Origin: Parasitella parasitica
Lineage: Eukaryota > Mucoromycota > Mucoromycetes > Mucorales > Mucoraceae
DNA length: 64,000 bases
Direction: 5' to 3'
Assembly: GCA_025201805.1 (NCBI GenBank)
Contig: MU619333.1
Span: 41,161 to 105,160, forward strand
In this document: positions 1 to 11,397 of the stretch, one piece after another
Layout: the number at the start of each line of letters is the position of its first letter
How positions within the stretch are numbered: position 1 is the stretch's first letter
Position numbers and translations under genes: made by a program
Notes under the pieces: model-generated
What the model was told of the DNA's origin: nothing
Databases searched by the model: none
What the model saw: only the letters and a program-made list of their open reading frames with translations

Positions 1-140
1 TCTAAGCAGTGAAATGGACCGGTTTAATCTCTAAGCAGAGAAATGGACCAGTTTAATTTTTTTTATTTTCTCTAAGCAGTGAAATGGACCAGTTTAAATT
101 TTTTTTTTTTCTCTAAGCAGTGAAATGGACCGGTTGCGAT
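1..140. repeat. Tandem array, four copies of a ~26-bp unit
   Basis: Four near-identical copies of a unit reading CTCTAAGCAGTGAAATGGAC followed by CRGTTT start near positions 1, 30, 70 and 111. They are separated by T-rich spacers of variable length (spacing about 31, 40 and 42 bp). The array is cut by the left window edge, so its true copy number is unknown. No coding potential is evident in it. The function is unknown; it may be a minisatellite or the end of a transposable element. Confidence 0.8.
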
Positions 141-377
141 TTAACAGTTTTGGGCAATCTTAAAAGGGAAACTGAAATGCCACAAACTGTTAACGGAAGA
201 TAAATTATCTGATAGAATTGCTGAGGTATGTAATGCCATACCTGTTGAAATTCTATACAACTTTGCCAGTCATTTTAAACGACAAACCATTCAATGTTGT
301 AATAAAACTCCATTCTAATCATTTTGAAGTCAAAAAATACAAATCATTTTCAGGTCAATTCGATTTAGACATAAAGG

Positions 378-483
378 GACAATCAATTTTTGGGTTAGTG
401 CCATTAATTTTTTAGAAAGTGACATTTATTATTTGGTTACGGACATTTAATTTTCTCAAAGTGACAAAATTTACCGTTCTCAC
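378..483. repeat. Degenerate 21-bp-period tandem array
   Basis: Five consecutive degenerate units each begin with GACA/GCCA and carry TTTAATTTTTT-like cores. They start at 378, 400, 421, 442 and 463, so the period is 21-22 bp. Part of the unit (GGAC, then TTTAATTTT, then CTCAAAGTGA) resembles the T-rich spacer and flank of the array at the left edge, so the two may share ancestry. The rest of 141-713 shows no gene I can support. Confidence 0.55.
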
Positions 484-707
484 TGTACATGATTTTCAAC
501 TTCAGGGCTCCAATAGTAAATGAAAGTTCCGATTTGAATTGAATTGTATTCAAGACAAGGTAAAGGCAATTTAGGGCCAGAAAAAAAATGATGATCAATA
601 GTTCTATTCGTTCATAAGAGTTTATTGACATCCGGTTTTAGAATTGATACATTATATACAAAATCTAAGAGCAGCTAGTAACGTCACACTCTATCGTAAG
701 AGATGGC

Positions 708-713
708 AAAAAA
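708..713 (-). terminator. Pol III T6 terminator of the tRNA-Leu gene
   Basis: Six A residues on the plus strand directly abut the tRNA 3' end. They give TTTTTT on the coding strand, the standard RNA polymerase III termination signal. Confidence 0.85.
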
Positions 714-795
714 TGCCAACTGTGAGATTTGAACTCACGCCTCTCTCGAGATCGCAACTTGAGTGCGACGCCTTAGACCGCTCGGCCAAATTGGC
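714..795 (-). tRNA. tRNA-Leu(CAA), intronless
   Basis: The minus strand folds as a class II tRNA of 82 nt. The 7-bp acceptor stem is GCCAATT with AGTTGGC, with discriminator A. A D-arm with the GCCGAGCGGTC A-box region follows. The anticodon stem TCGCA/TGCGA encloses the 7-nt loop CTCAAGT, so the anticodon is CAA (plus-strand 759-761). A long variable arm is typical of Leu and Ser tRNAs. The T-arm GTGAG-TTCAAAT-CTCAC contains the B box. The anticodon loop is exactly 7 nt, so there is no intron, unlike the well-known intron-bearing tRNA-Leu(CAA) genes of yeast. Confidence 0.96.
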
Positions 796-3700
796 TTTGA
801 TGATTGATACGTGTTGTGGATTGCATATTATCAAGTTTTCAAAAAAGGAAGCACGTGATATGAGAAGATACACAAGATGTAGTCTGTCCAAGAACTCGGT
901 ACCTGAGACATTAAAAGTAGAAGTTGATCTTCAAATAAACATTGAGCTTTTCTTTCGTAATTTTCTTTATTAATTGTTGCCTATTCCAATTGAAGAATAT
1001 GTTGTGCCAGAAAGGCATGAGATTAAGCAATTATTAGTGTTATAGATTAGTATAAACTGATCATCACATAAAGAGAATCTCCGTAAATAATATCAATATG
1101 AACTTCAAATTACCCAGAATATTCCACAAAAATTACAATCATCAAGACCAGGCTAGCATGGATTTAAGAAGACGTAATCCAATATCAAGAACAAATAGAA
1201 ACAACTCCAACACTCGTCAAATATCCGCCATTGGTTATCTCTTTATCAATCCTTGCTGCCAAAACGTCCTGGATGAATAATCCAATATAATTTAGCTTCA
1301 TATCCATAATCATTTACCCTTGGAAAACTAGTATAAAAAGATAGTTTTTAATTGACATTTTGATGAGCTTCATCTAAAAAATAAATAACAGTTTTAAAAA
1401 GTAATTTTTTACATATTTTTTACTAGTAATTTCACAGTATATCATTCCTTGTATAGTCTTATCCATTATATATTAATAGTACATGTCTGAGTGTATATCA
1501 CGTGGTATTCATCTTAGCATATATCGGTATATGTAGCATGTCTATAGCATGTCATAAGCATATCTATAGCATTGCACATATTGTACAAGTCTGTAGTACA
1601 TGATGTATCTGTAGCTAGTATCATGGATATAAGTATATGTCTTGTAGTGCGTATCTAGAAACTGGGAATACGCATCTGAAGCATAGATCTTATATAGCAT
1701 AAGCTCGTAGCATATACTAAATCTAGTAAATGTCTAAGGCTCGTGTCGAGATATAAGTATCAGTCTATAGCGTCATCCATCCTAATGGTGCCGTCTCTAG
1801 CTTATATCTTATATAGTATAAATCTGTATTGCACATCTTATTATTATCTGTGCACATATGTAGTTTATATCAATTTAAGGTAACTGGATGAATCTAGAAG
1901 TGGAATGCAGATCATCATAGTGAATGTATTTCACAAGATCATCTAATACTTGATGTTGTTCGGTTTTATTGTCTTTTTCTTTATCTTCCTGTCTTGGATA
2001 AGATATAATTTCTTCACCTTACTTTATTAATAACTGCTCTTTGTATATCATCTTGAATATCCAGTACGTTCAGATTCATTTAAAATTCTCGCTCGTTGTT
2101 TATCCAATACTTGTGATAAGTGTTGTATCCATATAAGGGCTACATATGTCATATCTAACTTAGTCATAATGCACGGACTATGATATTAATTGTTGGTAAT
2201 TCTTGTAATGAAATGGCACCTATTATATGGCACCAAAATTATAATGAAATAAAATACAGATGGATCATGGCTAATCCATCCAAAAAATAAATACATGAAT
2301 AGCACAAGTAAATATAAACAAGTGCTGGTAGAAGCTTGCACTCCTGATAAAGTACAATCTCCTACAACCCTGGCACATGCTAATGTTGAACAACGCTGCT
2401 CATAATCACAAATAAACAAGTTCCAAACATATATAAACAATGCAATTGTTAAAACAATTGCAATAATTCTAGATGCCAGAAATGGCTTGTTTATTACGCA
2501 TTAAGGAAAGCTTAGTCGCATTAGAAATAATCAGGATCCTTAATAAATATTATAATCCTGCCCAAAACCATAGTATCAATTCCAATACCAACATATCGAA
2601 ATCTCAACTACAATACAAGTGAGAGAATATCAACAAAAGTCATTCTTCGAATAAACTGTAAAATAAGTATTCTCACTGTAGTGAGGCAAATTTACAAGTA
2701 GTATGAATACAAGCTCTTTTAAAGAGCATGTATCTTTTCTTCAGTTTTCTTTTAATCGAAAATAAAGGTGGAAAGACTATAACTGTATTTCTCTGGCTTT
2801 ATTTTTTTATTTTTTTTTATTTTCACATAAAATTGATTCCAATTTTATTGCAATTCTTTTACAAATAAAAAATAAGCTACAAGTTGTGATTAGACCTCTT
2901 GCAAGGTTCCAGGCTTATTCAAAGAATATATCTAGATCAGATCGTGGGATGTCGTCGGAAAGACACCCTACCCAATCTTCTCTTTAATGTAAAATAGAAG
3001 AATAGGTCTGCCCTGGAAATGCTGTGATTTAATAAGGTTTGACACTTCTTGTCAAACATCAGATGTTATGTGGATAAACATTGATTGGGATATATTTTAG
3101 TATAAATAGAGATCATATCTTATGTCTTCAATTTTGTATCTGGTTTTATTCAGAAAGGTCTTTATTACTTTATATAATTAACATTTACATAACATGACGC
3201 TGCGCCCTTTGACGCTGGCACAATAATAAGCGTCATAATAGGCTGAGTGTTGGCAGCATCTGGTGAGAAAGCTGATTTTTTCTTGGGTGGCAAATCTGTA
3301 TTATTGCAAATCATAATGTCCAAAACTAGCAAGTAAGTGGAATCGATGTAAGTCCTGTTTGTGTCAACAAGAAGCTCTGCAAACTCTATACATGAGAATG
3401 GAATACTATTTTTTTCTTTGTTGTAAATAAAATTGTCTATCAAAGCATTCATGATGATAATAAAATAGAATTATATTCTTGCAACCTATTTAAATCATGA
3501 TATTTTACCAACAATTTTTTGTAAACATTAATTATATATACATATGTCAACTAACTCACTTTTTGACATGCCTTGGTTAGCATTTAACTATAAAAAATTC
3601 ATAATAGTGAGTCTGTCTTGAGACGATTGACAGTGCGCTGGTCATTAGCAACAGTTATCCTTGCTTCGATCGGAAGCGTGTCATCTGAGATGATAAATAA

Positions 3701-5164
3701 CCGTTACATTTCACTTTGTAACATAATTCCTCTAGTCTTCTTTCTTTCCGAGGTACAGTTCACGAGTTGTATAGTAAAAAAAAGAATAAAAAAACTAAGC
3801 TATTGAATTGAAAGGATTGAATATGCACAACGACTCTACATTTGTGTAGACAGAGTATAGAATTTAAAGAGGTTTACAGGAGAACGTGGCAGAAGTTGCC
3901 CTATTTCAAGTTCTGTGTTTTGTATATATTCTAAAAATATTTTCAAGGAGACTCTTTTTTTATTAGTATTGATTTGAGGGCACGAGCGATGATAAAAATT
4001 TATTGGCGTCTTTTCTGACAGGGTATCAAAATACGATTAAGAGCAGTAAAGAACCAGTTAGTTAGATGTTTATACACTCGTTCACCTTGATGTCATTTTC
4101 GTCGATTGACTGCAATGCATTGTATTTAAAACAATAGGCATTGAATGATCATACATATTACAGTTATGCATATTAGAATTTACTTATCCTTGATTCTTGA
4201 TAAGCACATGATGGAAAAACTGGATAAAAAGCAGCTTTTCATCGAAGATCATGCGATTTCAATTTTTTAGGTACACAAGAAACATAGGTTTCCCATGAAA
4301 AAAACGCAATACATTTGTCAAACGTGAATAATCGTTTCCATTGTATTTTTTTATTGAAATAGCTTCTTGCTAAATGCATAAACCTCCTTTAATATGGATT
4401 AAATTTCATATGAACTTTTATTCATTTGGTATGAAGTACACTTAAAAGCATGGTATTAATTAATTGCATCAAGTAAAACCGATATAGATCAACCGATGCC
4501 TATCAAGACAAAGATTTTATAACGAGTAGGACAAGTTGCTTTGAAAAAAGCAATGTTTAGCGTGGCGAAATCACTGGTTTTGGAAATCATTGGACTTGTT
4601 CCCAACGAATCATGACCACAGCGTTTTACAACCAAGAATTATAAAATAAATGGACTGGAGCATTAAAGAAAATTATGCAGAATTAGTCGATCTCTTGAGA
4701 AAGGAGCTAAATTGCTCTACATGCAATGTCATATCGGAAAGCACACAAATTTTTTGCTTCAAGTTTGCTTGATGATGATTGCAACAAGCATTTGAATATT
4801 GGTACTTTGATAAATCAATTTAAAGGCCATCTCCACTTCAAATACAAGGATTGTGCGTAACATTACTTAAATAATTGTCAAGCTCTGCAACATTCAACAC
4901 TAAGCTGATAATATATACACATATATATAGCAAAGAAGGATATAGACCGAAACCTTGGGCTCTTAAGGCATTATGATGATTATCCTGCGTCAATTACAAT
5001 ATGGAATGGTACGATGATATAAACGATATCTCCTATTTTCTTGTCTTTATATATATTTATATAAAACTTCCATTTGAGGGGATTTAAAGCCTAAAAATAA
5101 TAAAATTTGCGGCGGCAAACATTCGTTTGTAATACAGTGTAGCATTCAATGCTAGCCAGAATTG
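796..5164. other. Long gene-poor AT-rich stretch
   Basis: No gene can be supported between the tRNA and the chitin deacetylase promoter. A minus-strand open frame of 95 codons at 3165-3452 has somewhat protein-like composition but no recognisable domain, no splice partners and no clear start context. A plus-strand frame at 3618-3806 is likewise unsupported. Positions 1440-1870 hold degenerate short repeats, listed separately. A TATAAATAG motif at 3101-3109 has no convincing gene behind it. Confidence 0.5.
1440..1870. repeat. Degenerate short-repeat region (GCATATCTGTAG-like)
   Basis: Motifs such as GCATATCTATAG, GTATCTGTAG, GCATGTCTATAG and CTTATATAGCATAA recur irregularly every 15-30 bp over roughly 430 bp. 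There is no open frame of note. It looks like decayed low-complexity repeat DNA; no function is evident. Confidence 0.45.
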
Positions 5165-5171
5165 TATAAAA
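5165..5171 (+). promoter_or_regulatory. TATA box of the chitin deacetylase gene
   Basis: TATAAAA lies about 70 nt upstream of the ATG at 5239. A pyrimidine-rich stretch (TTTTCTACTTTCCCTT) sits between them, a usual fungal core-promoter arrangement. Confidence 0.6.
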
Positions 5172-5238
5172 TGCCAAATAATATTCAGAAAAAAGCAGCC
5201 TTATCTTTTCTACTTTCCCTTAAACACATACATTCGTT

Positions 5239-7102
5239 ATGCTCATTGCTAATGCATTGTTATTAGTTGCTGGCGGTGCAGCTCAAGTTTATGCAGCCAC
5301 CACGACAAGTTCTGGTCTCGTTGCTCAGTTCTCCCCCGTCTTTCCTTCGACATTACCTAAAGCTACTGGTGTTGTTACGTCTTACAATCCTGGCCCATAC
5401 GATATCACCACTAAGTTGTCTACTGCTGCTTTGAAGGGTTATCCTCCTACTTGGGAATCCCCTCCCACTTCCTCTGCCGAAGTAAAAAAGGTTTATGACA
5501 TGATTGATTGGTCAAAGGTCCCTAAAGGTTGCTACTGATCATTTCTGTATGTATGTTGCAAGTTTATTAACATTGATAAATATCACTATAGCTCCTGTTA
5601 GAAAACAGGATTCTAATGGCAACTGGATCAGCGACTCTGATGGAAGCTCTGATCCTTATTGTTGGTGGAGTTCAACAAATTGCGTCCAACCCAAGGCCAA
5701 ATATTTGCCTGAAGATATTTATACATGTCCTACAAGTGGTGATTGGGGTCTCAACTATGATGATGGGCCTTTCAATAGGTACGATGCTAGCGAAGATGAT
5801 GCCGAATTAGAAAATAAGTATGCTGAGCCTGCCCTATACAACTTCTTGGCCGAAACCAACAATCAAAAAGCCTCTCTCTTTGTAAGTAATATTGCCTGCT
5901 TATAAATAAACATGTAGTTAATTTTCTCTATAGTACATTGGCTCCAACGTAGTGAATTATCCTGCTGCTGCAAAACGTGGTTTGAACGATGGCCATCATC
6001 TCTGTGTGCATACATGGTCTCATCCTGCTATGACTACTCAAACTAATGCCCAGGTCGTTGCCGAACTTTACTGGACTCTCAAGGCTATTAAAGAGGCTAC
6101 TGGTATTACTTCCAAGTGTTGGAGACCTCCTCAGGGTGATGTCGATGACCGCGTTCGTGCTATTGCTTACCAAATGGGGTTGCGAACTATCCTTTGGGAT
6201 GAAGATACTGTAAGTTTCTTTACTTTATAAAGACCAATCTGCGCATAAATTTAGTTACTTTTGAATAGAATGACTGGGACATGCCAGCTCCTGGAGGTGG
6301 TAACCTAAGCCCTAAAACTGTAGATGGTTATTTCAAAAAATGGATCAGCGCTTACGAGTCTGGCAAAGACAAGAAGGGCCATATTGTTCTTGAGCACGAG
6401 CTTAATAGCGCGACTGTCAATATGTCTATGTTTTGGCTGCCAAAGCTTCAAGAAACCTTCAATGTCATTCCCGCTTTGGCTTGTAACGGCATTTCGCAAC
6501 CATACTGGGAGACTTCATTTAAGTACCCTTTGAGTAACAGCCCTGGCAACCCCACTACTACCACTACTACCTCTAAAACTACTACCACTCCTGCTGCTAC
6601 CCCTACCTCTACTACTTGTACTTCTGGCTCCTACGGTTTGGGCAATGGCGACGGATACAATGGAGCTTGTTGCAAGGATCAATCTGATTGCTGGGATGAC
6701 TGTATCAGCGGCAAATGCAATGGTCCTGTTAATACCAAGGTTTCTACTACCAAGGCAGCTACTACTACCAAGACTACTACTACCAAGGCCACTAACACTG
6801 CTACACCTACGTGTATCTCTGGATCTTACGGCTTAGGCAATGGTGATGGTTATAAGGGTGCCTGTTGTAAAGATCAATCTGATTGCTGGGATGACTGTGT
6901 CAGCGATAAATGTAATGGTCCCGTCAATACCAAGACTACTGAAAAATCTGCTACTAAAACGACCACCAAAAAGCCCACTGCTACTGCCAGCTGTATCCCT
7001 GGCGCTAGAGGAAAGAAGAAGGGCAACGGGAAGACTGGTTATTGCTGTTCTTCCAGCGACGATTGTTTAGAAACATGTCGCTCTGGTAAATGTGGCCTTT
7101 AA
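5239..7102 (+). CDS. Secreted chitin deacetylase (CE4) with Cys-rich C-terminal modules
   Basis: Exons are 5239-5527, 5592-5881, 5934-6209 and 6269-7102, giving 562 aa. The product should remove acetyl groups from chitin to make chitosan in the cell wall, a major wall polymer of Mucorales. Residues 1-19 form a short hydrophobic signal peptide. The polysaccharide-deacetylase motifs are visible in order: NYDDGP (151-156), the metal-binding His pair in HTWSH (219-223), RPPQGD (from 257), the DEDTNDW region (about 282-288) and VLEHE with His about 328. Thr/Pro-rich linkers then separate three Cys-rich modules starting near residues 402, 470 and 530. Each has the pattern C-x3-G ... CC-x3-(S/D)DC-x3-C-x2-(G/D)KC, and I do not recognise the fold; wall or chitin binding is plausible. 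No GPI-anchor tail is seen. An AATAAA lies about 40 nt after the stop. Confidence 0.93.
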
Positions 7103-10011
7103 AGATAATGTGTATGACCATAAGCAATTTTGTAGTATCAAAAATAAAGCCTCATTATATAATTCCAACAATTCATAATTTGTACCATGCAAACAAATTT
7201 GGATATATTTTTTTTTTTTTTTTTTTTTTGAAAGGAATGATGCTTTATATATATATATAAATGCGTAAACGTGAAAATGGAATACTAAAAAGTATCTTTT
7301 GAGAAGCATTTTAGAAATTATTTTTATAGTTGAAGATGCAGGTAACGGTATGCAAAAATCCTATCTCATTTAGCCTTGTGAAAGTCCAGATGGCCGATTT
7401 CTCATCAATATTTTTACCGATTCAAATTGATCACTATTAATGTGATAGACCCATAGAATGGTGGCTTTGTGCGTTTTTGACCCTAAAAGTTTTTAAACGG
7501 GCCTATACCATTCAAAATTGCATATACTACAGTGTATTACATGAAAATTTGATGTGTAATCCAGGACTGATCATATCAACATATGACAGTTGATATAAGC
7601 TTTTGTAGACGAGTGTTTGACACGCTAGATTTTAAAACAGCTGCTAGTTGAGAACTCCCAAGCATGTCAGCAAAAAAAAATTGACATACGTGTAAATATC
7701 CGGATATTTGTGCATTTGTTTCTTTCTGCAGTTCAGCGTAAAAAAAAACAATGCGATTGATTTTCCAGAACTATTGAGTTTACCGCATGATCCAAGGAAA
7801 AAAAAAGCTTGGATCGAATTATAATAGGACATTATGGTGAAATCTCTTGATAATTTCTTAATATAGTAAAATTCAATGTTGGACAAAAAAGCTGTACAAA
7901 ACCTTCTTTTCATGGTTGTGAGAAAATCAAGCTCCCATTTTATTTTTAGATTACCATTGCATTTATATCGCAACTAAAAGAAAGATTGGATTTTGGAATC
8001 ATGTGTATTATAAATATGAGCTTGATATTGTCCTCATATCATCGTATATAGTGTACTGCAGTATACCGTATCCCAATCCTGTTGAACGACCAGATAGTAC
8101 GGATAATTAAAATTATATACTTCGTATTTTGCAAATAAGCTTCGTAATGGACCTGAAGAAAAACGTATTTCCCCTGAAATATACGGGTAGCGGGGACGAA
8201 TTCATTCCACTACTATGGGCTGCAGCTTTGAAGGTAATCTCTCAAGTGCAAATAACTAAAAACATATCATATACGATATGTCATTCCTTCACCTTCTACA
8301 GCCCACCTTCTCGGGCAATCTTTCATGAAAAAGATGACATGATATGGTTATCCATATCCTTTGGGAGTTATTTTTAGGTGAGGATTTTCTTTCCCGCTCC
8401 AAGTTTATACTGAAAAAACATCAGATCCATAAGAATTAGGTGTTGTACAACACAACGTTACTGGGTATAAATCAAGATTCTGCTATAATTTAAGCCTACA
8501 GCACGAGAAATTCGTGCAATACACGTCCAAAGTGGACACTTTTTTCTTTCTATGGGAAAGCCACTCTATCAATGTTGATGTACTACATGCTTCCGTTTTT
8601 TCTTTTAATGGTAAGCAGCTATTCATTGCTGTCTTTTTAACCAGTGTATGTATGAAGCATTTTTGATTCTCTATTATTAAGAGCGGCTTGTAAATCAAAG
8701 CTTACAATTATCAAGAAAACCCTAGCTTTTAGTAATGGAGTCTTGTAAAACGTGTTGATTGAGCGAAACTCGACATGATTAATGCTCTTCTTCGTTGGTT
8801 TAAATTGAGCATTCTCTGTTATGAATATTTTTCACTAAAAACTTGCAACTGTAAAAATGATAGCAGCCTGTTAATTTGATTAAGCTAGAATATAGTTCCA
8901 TTTAATTATAGGGACATTTCACACACCATTGCTAGATTAAAATATAAATATGATAATCAAATAAATCTGTCAAGAAGCGAATGTTGCAAATCAATGCCAT
9001 AATAACCAAGTTACGAAATCGTTTTATAAGTAGAATGTATTTAAGCATTTCGTACATGAGATATGTGAAAATCAAAGTTTATTGGCAAAACTATAATGAT
9101 GGATTGGGAAATTACTTATACAATTTTTTGTACTACCGAATACTATTTTTATTGGTTTTCTCTCTTTACCCAACAAGATAATATGGCAAAGATCAGGAGA
9201 GAATGAAACGAACTTCCGCTCACAAAATAACGGCAATCAGAAAAATTAGTTAACAAAGAATTGATTTCTGAAAGATTGATTTGGTTTTTGTTGTTGCTGA
9301 ACAAATTTGATTTCAAGTACATTGGATGTATATATCTACCCCCCCCCCGTGAATTACAAATTGATGTGAAAGGGATTTGCGAGAAATAAAGTAGAAATCA
9401 GCGCACGAGGTGTGCCGCATGTGCTTCATTTCAAACAGAAGTTCTCATCAATGAAAGAAAACGTTTTAGCAAAGCGAGGCGCATTTCAATCAACAATATC
9501 TTCGAAAAGACCATACTTTTAAAACGCATCATCTTGTTCAATTCGTAAACCTCACTGGAAAGCTTGGAATCAGGTACACCATCTAAAAAAAAAAAAGGGA
9601 GATCTATTTAAATTCGTTTCTTCAACTTAAACTTTAAGTGGCACACGGTAAATTCGGAGTGCGGGCACTGACAAATTGGATGTAGTTGCACAAAAACCGT
9701 TTGATTAGGTGATACACTCTAAATTGGTTACTTTGTATTATCTTGCCATGTTATTATATGGAGGGAACGAACAGCAGCTAGCAACAGATTTTTTTTAAAA
9801 GAGCTACCACAAATGAGGATTTCCCTTTCAAGGTAGTACATGTGTGATGCGTGCACTTCTCCGAATCCTTTAATTTTTCAAAATACATATAAAATCCCAA
9901 TTGTTTTTTTGGTTTAGAGGTTAAAGTAGCCCTTTTTTTGTCGTATTGAAAATTTGCTCAAATCTCCAACTGATAAGCATTCATTAAAACCCATAGCAAA
10001 TCTTAGATACA
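7103..10011. other. Intergenic, no supported gene
   Basis: AT-rich DNA with a T22 run near 7207-7228 and a C9 run near 9340. A small candidate frame begins with an ATG at 8147 and reads about 29 plausible codons. A GT-AG intron would follow (GTAATC to CTACAG), but the joined frame stops after a few more codons, so I do not call it. A TATAAAA near 9888-9894, some 120 nt upstream of the PHD gene, may be that gene's TATA box. Confidence 0.5.
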
Positions 10012-11397
10012 ATGACACCTCTTTATCCTCAAGTTATGCCTACCATCAAGCCATATCCTCAGCAGCTACAGCCTCAGCTCATACATTCTACCCAATATCC
10101 ACACCACCAACAGCAAAAACTGATTAATTTGTCTGTATATCGTCCAGCATACCATAGAATCCCATCGACGCCTATCTCTCCTCATCATCAGAAGGATGTC
10201 TGGGCCACTGCGTCTCCCGAGGTATCCCCTATCGTTGTACCTTCGATGTCACCAGCTACTCTTCACCCTCAGTTTTTGAATTTTTATACTGGTGTTTATC
10301 ATCAACAGCCTATTGTACATACCAATGTAAGTGCATTGTGTTTCGCTTTGAAGCTTTAACTGAAATCCAATAATCTTTATTATAGTATTCCCAAATACCA
10401 CAACCACAAACGCAACAGGCACATATTGACATGAATCAGGTACCGCCTATCCACCATACGCTGGAAAATGCGACCATTACCTATGATACTATCCAGCACA
10501 ATCTTCTAAAAGAATTGGTTAAGGACGTGTTTTTCTCTCCTGCTATGACTACGGATTCAGATATAAGGGAAATGTCCCCATCAGGTTCTCTCTCGTCCTC
10601 GTTTTCTGTGTCTGCTGGCGACAACGATTCAATTTTTTCTGCAATCACACCACCTTTCTCTCCTTATGAGCAATCTCCCAGCGAATTCCTTTTGGAGCAA
10701 GACACCTTATTTGAGTTTGGCCTTGACCTTGCTACAACATGCAATATATCAAATCAAACAACTACAAGTTCATATAAAGAGATCAAGGTGGCTTCTGCTA
10801 CTGCTAATTACTTTATTAGCAATGATAACCAGCAGCAACAAAACAAGCGCCGCTGCTCTGATTCTATCCTGCAAGAACGCAAAAAGAAGAAGCAGCGTCA
10901 AGACTTGTTGAGCCAGCTGAGATCAACATCTCCGGGCTCCTCTTGTGATAAGATTCATATTGAATCAGACGAGGCAAAGTAAGTGATTGAATTCGGCGTA
11001 GAAGCATTTATGTTCCTAACTCTGTTCTAGTGCATTCGTGGGATCAAGCCGATTCAATACTGCCCACAATACTTCAACTACTGAAGCTGATTACAATGGC
11101 TACCGTTTTGAGTGCAAAAAGCCTCGCCGCGATGTGACACCCTTTGCCAATGAGTTTATCGATGAAAAAGAGAGACCCATTCTTCAAAAGCATTGTTCAG
11201 CGTGTCAGCGCAATGATTCTTGGAAAGGTAATGCGCTTGGTCGTTGTGAGGGATGTCCTAAAGCATATCACCAAAAATGCTGTGTGAATACTATACACGA
11301 TGATGCGTTTATTGATTCCAAGGAGCCTTGTGTTTGTGGTAATTCTGGCTACGAAGCGACCGGTAGGGACGAAGATGATAGTCAAACCACCACATAA
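10012..11397 (+). CDS. PHD-type zinc-finger protein
   Basis: Exons are 10012-10326, 10386-10978 and 11031-11397, giving 424 aa. The first 300 residues are low-complexity: Pro/Gln/His-rich at the N-terminus, then Ser/Thr-rich, with a basic cluster rich in Lys/Arg near residue 280 that could be a nuclear localisation signal. The C-terminus carries a Cys4-His-Cys3-like finger: C358, C361, C375, C378, H383, C386, C403, C405. PHD fingers usually read histone-tail methylation, so a chromatin or transcription role is likely but inferred. The last metal pair is C-x-C rather than the usual C-x2-C. Both introns have clean GTAAGT donors and TAG acceptors. The target and partners are unknown. Confidence 0.82.

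Noticed and set aside
1-140. CRISPR-like array
   Set aside because: Spacers are T-rich, variable and very short, and the genome is eukaryotic; it is a simple tandem repeat.
3165-3452. Minus-strand 95-codon frame as a gene
   Set aside because: No domain, promoter or splice partners; composition drifts toward random AT-rich sequence.
8147-8377. Two-exon small gene
   Set aside because: The joined frame stops about eight codons into the second exon; too little to support.
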